DNA from: Candidatus Cloacimonadota bacterium
GTDB taxonomy: Bacteria > Cloacimonadota > Cloacimonadia > Cloacimonadales > Cloacimonadaceae
Assembly: GCA_017996595.1 (NCBI GenBank)
Contig: JAGOGT010000090.1
Span: 1-5,676, forward strand
DNA: 5,676 bases
Direction: 5' to 3'
In this document: one piece after another, positions 1 through 5,675 of the stretch
How the letters are laid out: each line of letters begins with the position of its first letter
How positions within the stretch are numbered: the first letter of the stretch is position 1
The notes under the pieces: model-generated
Told to the model about the DNA's origin: nothing
Databases searched by the model: none
Seen by the model: the letters and a program-made list of their open reading frames with translations, nothing else
Made by a program: the position numbers and the translations under genes

Positions 1-2
1 TC

Positions 3-62
3 CGCTTTGCCGGAATCAAGGCGGATAGTTTCGCCGTGATCAGGCTTCGCGTAGAAGCATGA
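3..62 (+). CDS. C-terminal end of an upstream gene (partial, unidentified)
   Basis: One frame is open from the window edge and reads RFAGIKADSFAVIRLRVEA before a TGA at 60-62. This stop overlaps the ATG of the next gene (59-61) in an ATGA arrangement, and the same geometry recurs at the next junction, which is the main reason to believe the frame is a real gene end. Nineteen residues are too few to assign a family. Its position suggests membership of the same surface-glycan operon. The other two forward frames stop earlier, at about 25-27 and 37-39, and do not make such a junction. Confidence 0.5.
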   Translation, partial: RFAGIKADSFAVIRLRVEA

Positions 63-1180
63 AAAAACTCCTGCACCTCCAGCTCTTGCCACTGATGTCC
101 GGAGTGCAGCGGTTTAGCCTTTACCTCCTGGACGGCCTGGATAAAGCCGAATACGAGATCTGGGTGGCCTGCAAACCCGGTGGGGAATTTGTGGATGAGA
201 TCAAAGCCCGGGGCTATCACTATCTTCCTCTGCCCAGCTTCCGTCATCCCCTCTCCATTCTTGATGCCATCACTTTCCTGCACCTTCTTCATATCATGTT
301 TAGGCAGCGTTTTGATATCGTGCACACCAATTCTTCCAAGCCCGGATTCTTAGGCCGTTTAGCTGCCAGGATTGCCGGGGTGCCGTTGATTCTGCACACT
401 GCGCATGGCGTCCCTTTTCAAAATGGGCAGCATCCCCTGCAGTATCTGGTCTATTCCTTTCTGGAAGGCATGGGAAACTTGCTGGGGCACAAAACGATCT
501 ATGTGAATAATTCTGATCGCCTTACTTGCCTGAAACTGGGACTGATAAAGGAAAAGAAGGCCATTAGTATCTTTAATGCGCTACCCGAAGCGCAGAGCAA
601 GCTGCTTGGGGATTTTGCGTCCAAACGCCAGGCAGCTGCAAATGAATTCATTATTGGCTCCACGATCCGTTTTTCCCAGCAAAAGAATGCCATAAACCTC
701 GTTACTGCTGCCTGCAAAGCCTGTCTCTTATCCGAAAAACTCCGCTTTGTTATCCTTGGCGATGGGGAGCATTATGAGCTCTGCAAGGCCATTGTGAAAA
801 GCTATAAAGTGGATAATCGGGTGCTGCTTCCGGGTTGGGATAGCGATACCCTTCCCTGGCTGAAGGTCTTCAATGCCTTCGTGCTCTATTCACGCTGGGA
901 AGCCATGCCCTTCAGCATCATCGAGGCCATGAGTGCGGCGCTTCCCGTAATCGGTTCAGACATCCCCTCCATTGCGGAATTGGTGAATGAGGATTGTGGC
1001 TGCCTGGTGCCCCTGGATGATGAAAAAGCCTTGATTGCGAGCTTCCTGGCGCTGGTGAGTGATCCAGAACTAGCCTTTAGCAAGGGTCAGAATGCCCTTA
1101 ATCGAATCAATACGATCTGCTCTTACCCTCAGATGGTTTCTTCCTACGATCGCATTTACCAACAGGAGCCAAGCTCATGA
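59..1180 (+). CDS. GT4-family glycosyltransferase (GT-B fold)
   Basis: This 373-residue protein is the usual length for a cytoplasmic or membrane-associated GT4 retaining glycosyltransferase that moves a sugar from a nucleotide-sugar to a glycan or lipid-linked acceptor. The N-terminal acceptor half starts with a beta strand and an SGVQRFSLYLL loop (about 14-24), followed by DIVHTNSSKPGFLGR (86-100) and a LILHTAHG strand (110-117). The C-terminal donor half has GSTIRFSQQKN (200-210), where R204 and K209 match the basic pair that binds donor phosphates. It continues with FVILGDGE (230-237) and SRWEAMPFSIIEAMS (278-292), whose E281 and E289 form the EX7E motif. No signal peptide or membrane segment is evident. 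The start has no good ribosome binding site, so initiation probably relies on coupling to the overlapping upstream stop; its own stop overlaps the next ATG. The sugar and acceptor cannot be told from sequence. The adjacent polyprenyl-phosphate transferase points to O-antigen or similar surface polysaccharide assembly. Confidence 0.92.
   Translation: MKKLLHLQLLPLMSGVQRFSLYLLDGLDKAEYEIWVACKPGGEFVDEIKARGYHYLPLPSFRHPLSILDAITFLHLLHIMFRQRFDIVHTNSSKPGFLGRLAARIAGVPLILHTAHGVPFQNGQHPLQYLVYSFLEGMGNLLGHKTIYVNNSDRLTCLKLGLIKEKKAISIFNALPEAQSKLLGDFASKRQAAANEFIIGSTIRFSQQKNAINLVTAACKACLLSEKLRFVILGDGEHYELCKAIVKSYKVDNRVLLPGWDSDTLPWLKVFNAFVLYSRWEAMPFSIIEAMSAALPVIGSDIPSIAELVNEDCGCLVPLDDEKALIASFLALVSDPELAFSKGQNALNRINTICSYPQMVSSYDRIYQQEPSS
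1164..1168 (+). promoter_or_regulatory. Ribosome binding site for the WecA-like gene
   Basis: AGGAG lies 8 bases before the ATG at 1177, inside the end of the glycosyltransferase gene. It supports the ATG that overlaps the preceding stop codon as the true start. Confidence 0.75.
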
Positions 1181-2220
1181 ACGGCAATTACCTCTATCTT
1201 TTATGCTTTGCTTTTGCCATCTACCTTGCTACGCATGCATTGATGCCTTTTAATCTTTGGCTCTCCAAGCGCTTGAAGATCATCGCCCTGCCTAATGAAC
1301 GGCGCATCAATAAAACCGCCGTCCCCGAAGCCGGTGGCCTCAGCTTTGCGCTTCCGATCGTTATCTGTCAGGCGCTATTAGGGTTCTTTGCGGGTAGCAC
1401 AGACACGGGGAAAATGCTTTTACAGCTTGCTGGAGTAGGAGTCCTGGCCTTGCTTTTCGGGCTTTGGGACGATCGCTATGAAAGCAAAGCCCGCTTCAAA
1501 CTGGTGTGGCAAAGCGCTTTGGGAATCATCATGTACTTGATAGGTTACCGCGTGCTTTATCTCACCAATCCCCTGGGTGAGCACTTCATTCTGGGCTGGC
1601 TGTCTTTTCCCGCCACGGTTTTTTGGTATCTCATCGTGCTCAATGCCATAAACCTCATTGACGGCATGGATGGCCTTGCCAGTGGGATAACGGTGATTGT
1701 GGGAGCGGTTTTGCTGATCGTGGGTATCCGGGAAAGCAACATCCTGGTGGTAAGCATCTCGGGATTCCTGATTGCTGGAAATCTGGCTTTCTTAAGCTAT
1801 AATTTTCATCCGGCCCGCATCTTTATGGGTGAAACCGGAGCCATGTTTATCGGCCTGAATCTGGCTGCCATTTCCACAGCTGGAACCTCACAATTCAAGG
1901 GGATCACCTCCATGACTCTGATGATCCCTCTGGCAGCTTTGGCAGTGCCTCTATTAGATGTAGTGCTGGCAGTATTCCGGCGCATCCGGCTTGGCAATAT
2001 CTTCAAAGCAGACAAAGCGCACATTCATCACACCATGCTGGAATTTGGCTTTACACAGCGAACCATTTCGATTATTGTATATATTGTAACTTTGCTTTTT
2101 GGTCTGATCGCCATTGGATTTTCATTTTCCTCAAAGAAGATTCTATTTTCCGTACTTTTGGGCTTATTGTCGCTAATGGTGATAATTGCCTACCTAATTA
2201 TGCGCCGGGAGAAAAAATAA
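1177..2220 (+). CDS. WecA/TagO-type undecaprenyl-phosphate sugar-1-phosphate transferase
   Basis: This 347-residue integral membrane enzyme belongs to the PNPT superfamily. Such enzymes transfer a HexNAc-1-phosphate from a UDP-sugar to undecaprenyl phosphate, the first membrane step of O-antigen, enterobacterial common antigen or teichoic acid synthesis. About 11 hydrophobic segments fill the chain. Motifs in order are ERRINKTAVPEAGG (about 41-54), GLWDDRYESKARFKL (95-109) with the D98-D99 pair, NLIDGMDGLASG (159-170), FMGETGAM (216-223) and DKAHIHH (279-285). The HIHH loop argues for the WecA/TagO branch rather than the peptidoglycan enzyme MraY. One oddity is E219 in the FMGETG motif, where the family usually has an aspartate (GDSG-like). 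The C-terminus is short and basic (MRREKK). It overlaps the glycosyltransferase by 4 bases and directly abuts the propeller gene. The sugar handled is unknown, so no gene symbol is given. Confidence 0.93.
   Translation: MNGNYLYLLCFAFAIYLATHALMPFNLWLSKRLKIIALPNERRINKTAVPEAGGLSFALPIVICQALLGFFAGSTDTGKMLLQLAGVGVLALLFGLWDDRYESKARFKLVWQSALGIIMYLIGYRVLYLTNPLGEHFILGWLSFPATVFWYLIVLNAINLIDGMDGLASGITVIVGAVLLIVGIRESNILVVSISGFLIAGNLAFLSYNFHPARIFMGETGAMFIGLNLAAISTAGTSQFKGITSMTLMIPLAALAVPLLDVVLAVFRRIRLGNIFKADKAHIHHTMLEFGFTQRTISIIVYIVTLLFGLIAIGFSFSSKKILFSVLLGLLSLMVIIAYLIMRREKK
2207..2211 (+). promoter_or_regulatory. Ribosome binding site for the propeller gene
   Basis: GGGAG lies 9 bases before the ATG at 2221, with an A-rich spacer containing the upstream TAA stop. 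It supports the start immediately after that stop; the ensuing peptide is a good signal sequence. Confidence 0.75.
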
Positions 2221-4665
2221 ATGAGATACCTGCTGCTTTGCCTGATGCTGATAACTGCACCGCTGATGGTTGCTGCCACCTGGCAGACCTTTACCAATAC
2301 CGATCATGTGTTTGATCTGGAGCTTTCCGGAACGGATTTGTACTATTCCTCCTGGGGTGGAGTGCTGAAACAGAAGTATGCCAGTGGCACCCTGCAAGCC
2401 GAGGCTGAGATTATCAATAGCGGCAATGGCCTGGTTTCCAATGATATTCGCTGCCTGGAATACATAGGGTTTTCGGGAAGCCTGTGGATGGGCTCATCCG
2501 ATAAAGGGATCATGATCAAATCCCCGGAAGGAATGCAGCAAATCACCACGGAGCTTGGTCTCCCCTCTCCCAAAGTGAATCGCATCATCGAGCATGAATC
2601 TACCATTTTGGTGGCAACTCCCGGAGGCCTGGCAGTTTATTATTATCTGGAGGACGTCAATTTCCCGCTCATGCTGCATCAATATACCTACGAGAACACC
2701 GGTGGCGGCCTCATCGCCAATAACATCCTGGATATGGTTCTGGCAGATGATAACAAGCTCTATGTGCTTACCAGTGCGGGAGTTTGCTATGTGCCCCTGG
2801 CGGATATCGATGATGATGATGCCTGGCAGAATCTGGATAGTCCCCGGGTTGGGCTGATTTCTCAATTGGCAGTAAATTCCGGATACATCGCCGTGGCAGA
2901 TTGGGACAAGGTGTATCGCCGTCCTCTGGCTACTTCAGGATCATGGGAAAGCTTCGGAATCGCGCAGGGTTTGAATGCCGATAGGGTTCTGGCTCTGGCT
3001 TTGGATGCCGATAATGGACTCTGGATAGCGTATGGAGCCTGGGATGAAGATATCATGACGGTAACTACGGCCACGGATACCTTGCTAAGCTTTATCTCCA
3101 GCAGTGGTGAAATCCAAAGCTGGGAAAGAAATAGCGCCGGGCTTGGCAATGCCCCTCTTAGCAGGATTGAAATAGAGGCCGGAACCATGTTCATGGCTTC
3201 CTGGGGAGAAGGGATTTACATCCGGCAGGGCGATACCTGGATCAATGAACGCTTCAATAGCATCGGCTTCCCCAAGATCACCCAGATCGCCACCGATAAT
3301 AACTATGCTTCCTGGTATGCCAGCGGCAACTGGGGTCCCGATCCGGTTCGCAAAGGCACCATGGGCGTAACTAAGTATACCAATGGCACCTGGCAAACCT
3401 ATAATGTGGCCAATAGCCCCATCCATACCGATAACATTCTCACCGTAGCCGTTGATTCTCAAAACCGTAAGTGGTTTGGCACCTGGGATGCCACCGATAG
3501 TCCCGAGGGCTGGATGAATGGCCTCACCGTTTATGATGATAACACGGGAGATTGGCTCTATCAAGGCTTTTTCGGACTGCGGCACTGGGATAACGAAATT
3601 CAGGACTGGGGAGCTTATGACGCCAATGGCACCCGTTTGATGGGTGGAACGATCGGAGGCATCTATCCTGGAAAAGATGATGAAATGATCGTTTTCAGTG
3701 TGAACCAGGGCGTTAACATCCTGGATGGCGATAACAAGATTGTAAGCACCTTCACCCTGCCCAACAGCGTTGAGCAATTCGGAATTTATGCCCTTTACAA
3801 TGGCTCCCAGTATTTCTTTGGCTCCTCCAATAACCCCGGACTTTTGGTATGGAATGATGATTCTCATCCTGTAACCGGTGGAACCCACTGGATAATTCCC
3901 CAACCTCAGGAACTCCGAAACTGCGTGGTTTATGGCGTGGTTACCGTTGATACCCCTTATGAGGGAAGGCAGCATTGGATCGCCACCAGCACGGGACTTT
4001 TCATGTGGGACGAAAGCTTCTGGTATCGCTATGACACCATGATCAAGCGCTTCAAATTCAATCCCCTGAACTATCAGTGGGAGAATGATATCCTTTACTA
4101 TGTGGATGAAGAAAGGCTCTTTGGCAGCGTTCGCACTTCTCCCACCGCCATTCTTTTAGATCCCTTCAATCGCATCTGGATCGGCAGCCTGGAAAATGGC
4201 CTCAGCATGTATGATCCCGAAACCGAAAGATTCACCAATTACTTCAAGCCGAATCATCCCCTCTTATCCAATTACATCACTGCCCTGGGCTACGATCCCC
4301 TGATGGGAAATCTGCTGATCGGCACCCCGGATGGCCTCAATACTCTGAAGATCGGCCGCATTGTGAAACCCCAAACCTCCCTCAGCGAGGTGAAAGCCTT
4401 CCCCAATCCCTTTGAACCGGCTAAGCACAGCTTTATCCAGATCGTTAATCTCCCGGACGACAGCATGCCTGCCGGAAAAGGGACTTGCCACATCTACGAC
4501 TCCTCGGGAGCCTTGGTGATAAAACTGGAAGAAAATGAATTCTCCCGCTTTGCCTGGAATGGCCTGAGTAAATCCGGAAAAGAATGCTCTTCGGGAGTGT
4601 ATTTTTATGTGGTGGCTGATGCCGATGGGAATACCAAAAAAGGGAAGTTTGCGCTGATCAGATAA
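2221..4665 (+). CDS. Exported beta-propeller protein with T9SS-type C-terminal domain (PorZ-like architecture)
   Basis: This is an 814-residue exported protein. Residues 1-19 form a signal peptide with a probable cut after V17-A18-A19; C7 is too early to be a lipobox. From about 21 to 712 there are many blade-like repeats of the two-component-regulator propeller type. Examples are LWMGSSDKGI (88-97), ILVATPGGLAVY (129-140), LYVLTSAGVCYV (180-191), MFMASWGEGIYI (323-334), HWIATSTGLFMWD (585-597), RIWIGSLENGLSMYD (651-665) and LLIGTPDGLNTL (698-709). There are enough for two propellers. The last 90 or so residues resemble a type IX sorting domain: AFPNPFEP (726-733), CHIYDSSGALV (756-766), WNGLSKSG (779-786), SGVYFYVVAD (791-800) and a GKFALIR end. 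There is no histidine-kinase or DNA-binding domain, so this is not a hybrid sensor. Signal peptide, large propeller body, CTD and length recall PorZ (roughly 780 residues, binds anionic LPS). Direct abutment to glycan genes fits that, but the PorZ assignment is inference; a generic secreted propeller protein is the alternative. Confidence 0.88.
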   Translation: MRYLLLCLMLITAPLMVAATWQTFTNTDHVFDLELSGTDLYYSSWGGVLKQKYASGTLQAEAEIINSGNGLVSNDIRCLEYIGFSGSLWMGSSDKGIMIKSPEGMQQITTELGLPSPKVNRIIEHESTILVATPGGLAVYYYLEDVNFPLMLHQYTYENTGGGLIANNILDMVLADDNKLYVLTSAGVCYVPLADIDDDDAWQNLDSPRVGLISQLAVNSGYIAVADWDKVYRRPLATSGSWESFGIAQGLNADRVLALALDADNGLWIAYGAWDEDIMTVTTATDTLLSFISSSGEIQSWERNSAGLGNAPLSRIEIEAGTMFMASWGEGIYIRQGDTWINERFNSIGFPKITQIATDNNYASWYASGNWGPDPVRKGTMGVTKYTNGTWQTYNVANSPIHTDNILTVAVDSQNRKWFGTWDATDSPEGWMNGLTVYDDNTGDWLYQGFFGLRHWDNEIQDWGAYDANGTRLMGGTIGGIYPGKDDEMIVFSVNQGVNILDGDNKIVSTFTLPNSVEQFGIYALYNGSQYFFGSSNNPGLLVWNDDSHPVTGGTHWIIPQPQELRNCVVYGVVTVDTPYEGRQHWIATSTGLFMWDESFWYRYDTMIKRFKFNPLNYQWENDILYYVDEERLFGSVRTSPTAILLDPFNRIWIGSLENGLSMYDPETERFTNYFKPNHPLLSNYITALGYDPLMGNLLIGTPDGLNTLKIGRIVKPQTSLSEVKAFPNPFEPAKHSFIQIVNLPDDSMPAGKGTCHIYDSSGALVIKLEENEFSRFAWNGLSKSGKECSSGVYFYVVADADGNTKKGKFALIR

Positions 4666-4683
4666 GGTTTCAGCTTTCAGAAA

Positions 4684-4707
4684 GTGGAAGGGTGGAAAGG
4701 TGGAAAA
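4684..4707. repeat. 8-bp direct repeat, three units (GTGGAARR)
   Basis: GTGGAAGG, GTGGAAAG and GTGGAAAA follow each other without spacers, and a partial fourth unit (GTGAAA) follows. The repeat begins about 20 bases after the propeller stop codon. Confidence 0.75.
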
Positions 4708-4806
4708 GTGAAACACCAGTTGCGGCGGGTCCCTGATCGCCACCAAAACCGACAAAGAGAAAAGAGAATTCATTAAAATCCACTCACCTGAAGTATCTGA
4801 GGTCTG

Positions 4807-4833
4807 TAATCTGTGCAATCCGTGAAATCTGTG
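4807..4833. repeat. 9-bp tandem repeat block A (NAATCYGTG x3)
   Basis: Three contiguous 9-bp units are TAATCTGTG, CAATCCGTG and AAATCTGTG. They are followed by AGAGGCG and a T6 run. The arrangement matches the block at 5063-5089, which also ends in AGAG. Confidence 0.85.
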
Positions 4834-4871
4834 AGAGGCGTTTTTTCTAACACAGAGAAAAGCAGAGTTTC

Positions 4872-4917
4872 ATTACAATTAGTACATAGCGGCGTTACTC
4901 TCACTACTAATTGTAAT
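4872..4917. repeat. Perfect 13-bp inverted repeat with 20-base loop
   Basis: ATTACAATTAGTA (4872-4884) and TACTAATTGTAAT (4905-4917) are exact reverse complements, separated by 20 bases (4885-4904). As RNA they could form a hairpin from either strand. The stem is AT-rich and no T-run follows, so a standard intrinsic terminator is doubtful; a small mobile repeat or processing hairpin is equally possible. Confidence 0.85.
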
Positions 4918-4945
4918 ATAAACTTACATAATCAGTTACCGTGAG

Positions 4946-4991
4946 ATGCCCATGTGATCACCGGGCAAATGCATGGGCATTGCATGGGCAT
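4946..4991. repeat. 11-bp perfect tandem duplication with an inverted partner
   Basis: TGCATGGGCAT occurs twice back to back (4970-4980 and 4981-4991). GATGCCCATG at 4945-4954 is the exact reverse complement of CATGGGCATC at 4983-4992, so either right-hand copy can pair with the left arm over at least 9 bases. A GTGATCAC palindrome (4954-4961) sits between the arms. Confidence 0.8.
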
Positions 4992-5062
4992 CACCTGTAC
5001 AACGATATGGAACGATGGCTGGCCTACTTTCACAACCCACTTATTTTAAAAGTGAGCCTGAT

Positions 5063-5089
5063 TTATCTGTGAGATCTGTGTAATCTGTG
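5063..5089. repeat. 9-bp tandem repeat block B (NNATCTGTG x3)
   Basis: Three contiguous 9-bp units are TTATCTGTG, AGATCTGTG and TAATCTGTG, followed by AGAGACATG. The core and the exit sequence repeat those of the block at 4807-4833, about 250 bases upstream. An 8-bp inverted pair, CCTGATTT (5057-5064) and AAATCAGG (5108-5115), brackets the block. Confidence 0.85.
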
Positions 5090-5098
5090 AGAGACATG

Positions 5099-5133
5099 TA
5101 ATCAGGAAAATCAGGTCGATCAGGTTATCAGAG
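5099..5133. repeat. Degenerate repeat block C (ATCAGG, 8-9 bp period)
   Basis: ATCAGG starts at 5101, 5110 and 5119, and ATCAGAG starts at 5127, giving spacings of 9, 9 and 8 bases. The period is that of the ATCTGTG blocks but the core differs. Confidence 0.75.
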
Positions 5134-5141
5134 TTCCATTT

Positions 5142-5175
5142 TAATCCCGTTAATCCTGTCATCCCGTCATCCGTG
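5142..5175. repeat. Degenerate repeat block D (ATCCYGT, 8-9 bp period)
   Basis: TAATCCCGT, TAATCCTGT, CATCCCGT and CATCCGTG run head to tail with spacings of 9, 9 and 8 bases. The block ends about 20 bases before the RNB gene's stop codon and is followed by a T7 run at 5181-5187. Confidence 0.75.
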
Positions 5176-5195
5176 TTCTATTTTTTTAAACCACC

Positions 5196-5675
5196 CTACA
5201 GGATATCCGCCATCACTATCCCCTTCTCCCAATCGATGGCATGCACGGCAACCTTGAAAAACTCCCCTTGGGGATGATGATCACACTTGGCCAGAATTTG
5301 AAAACCCCAGGGAATAATCTCCAGGCGGATCAAATCCCTCAGCGCGCCCCGATAGCACACATCCAGCGGTTCATACAGATATTTTGCCGCGATGTATTTC
5401 AGGCACCAGAAGCGATTGCTGCGGTGGCTCAGTTCTTTTAGCATAAAGAGTTTCTTCTCGATGATGCCGATCTTGAGCTGCAAATCATCTTCACTAAATG
5501 GCGCAGCCTTGCCTTCAAGCAACGCCAGTATCTGGTAATGATTCACCAGATCGGTATAGCGGCGGATGGGAGAAGTGGCATGCAGATAAGCCGCACTGCC
5601 AATGCCGGGATGAAACTCCGGGAGGGTGGAAAGATAAGCTTGCGAGGGATAGCTTTCATTGCCAGTGCCTCCGTA
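5196..5675 (-). CDS. RNase II/R-family exoribonuclease, C-terminal part (RNB domain; gene runs off the right edge)
   Basis: The reverse strand is open from the window edge to a TAG at 5196-5198, giving 159 residues of the C-terminal part. Reading from the edge, YGGTGNESYPSQAYLS leads to HATSPIRRYTDLVNHYQ (5534-5582), the conserved C-terminal signature of the RNB catalytic domain of 3'-to-5' exoribonucleases. A helical stretch follows (KIGIIEKKLFMLKEL, then RSNRFWCLKYIAAKYL). The end, from about YEPLDVCYRG to AIDWEKGIVMADIL, is a short beta-rich segment that could be a degenerate S1-like barrel. There is no long lysine-rich tail as in E. coli RNase R. A GTG inside the signature (5544-5546) could be mistaken for a start, but the motif residues upstream of it show the protein begins outside the window. 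It is convergent with the glycan/propeller operon and probably unrelated to it. RNase II, RNase R and the shorter RNB proteins cannot be told apart without the N-terminus. Confidence 0.88.
   Translation of the reverse strand, partial: YGGTGNESYPSQAYLSTLPEFHPGIGSAAYLHATSPIRRYTDLVNHYQILALLEGKAAPFSEDDLQLKIGIIEKKLFMLKELSHRSNRFWCLKYIAAKYLYEPLDVCYRGALRDLIRLEIIPWGFQILAKCDHHPQGEFFKVAVHAIDWEKGIVMADIL

Larger units (their letters stand above)
4666..5195. other. Repeat-rich non-coding gap between convergent genes
   Basis: This 530-base stretch lies between the 3' end of the propeller gene and the 3' end of the RNB gene. Both neighbours point into it, so neither needs a promoter here. I found no convincing coding frame. 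It is lower in GC than the flanking genes and holds several independent short repeats and inverted repeats, listed separately. T-runs occur at 4841-4846 and 5181-5187, but neither follows a GC-rich stem, so no classical intrinsic terminator can be called. A CACAGAG / AGCAGAG pair at 4851-4867 and an AACGAT pair at 5001-5016 add to the repetitive look. The gap may be a site where small dispersed repeats have accumulated without harming a gene. Confidence 0.8.

Noticed and set aside
2594..2857. 87-codon plus-strand open frame inside the propeller gene
   Set aside because: It is an out-of-frame shadow rich in Trp, Met and Ile with no independent support.
3085..3975. 296-codon open frame on the minus strand inside the propeller gene
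   Set aside because: It lies wholly antisense to a gene with clear propeller motifs, shows no recognisable domain or ribosome binding site, and is explained by the codon pattern of the plus-strand gene.
4674..4684. CTTTC/GAAAG palindrome as a terminator just after the propeller gene
   Set aside because: The arms are 5 bp with a 1-base gap, which cannot form a stable hairpin, and no T-run follows.
4264..4818. 184-codon minus-strand open frame overlapping the propeller CTD and the gap
   Set aside because: Its start falls in the repeat-rich gap at block A, and most of it is antisense to the sorting domain. No domain is visible.
5038..5054. CACTT/AAGTG hairpin with an AT loop
   Set aside because: It is only a 5-bp stem, easily expected by chance, and has no terminator context.
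4807..5175. CRISPR array
   Set aside because: The units are 8-9 bp, contiguous and degenerate. There are no unique spacers of 30-40 bp and no cas genes in the window.
5181..5187. T7 run as an intrinsic terminator
   Set aside because: No GC-rich stem precedes it on the plus strand, and on the strand of the RNB gene it reads as an A-run.
5196..5546. Complete 116-residue gene starting at the GTG at 5544-5546
   Set aside because: The frame is open upstream to the window edge and the residues there (HATSPIRRYTDL) are part of the RNB signature, so the GTG is an internal valine codon.
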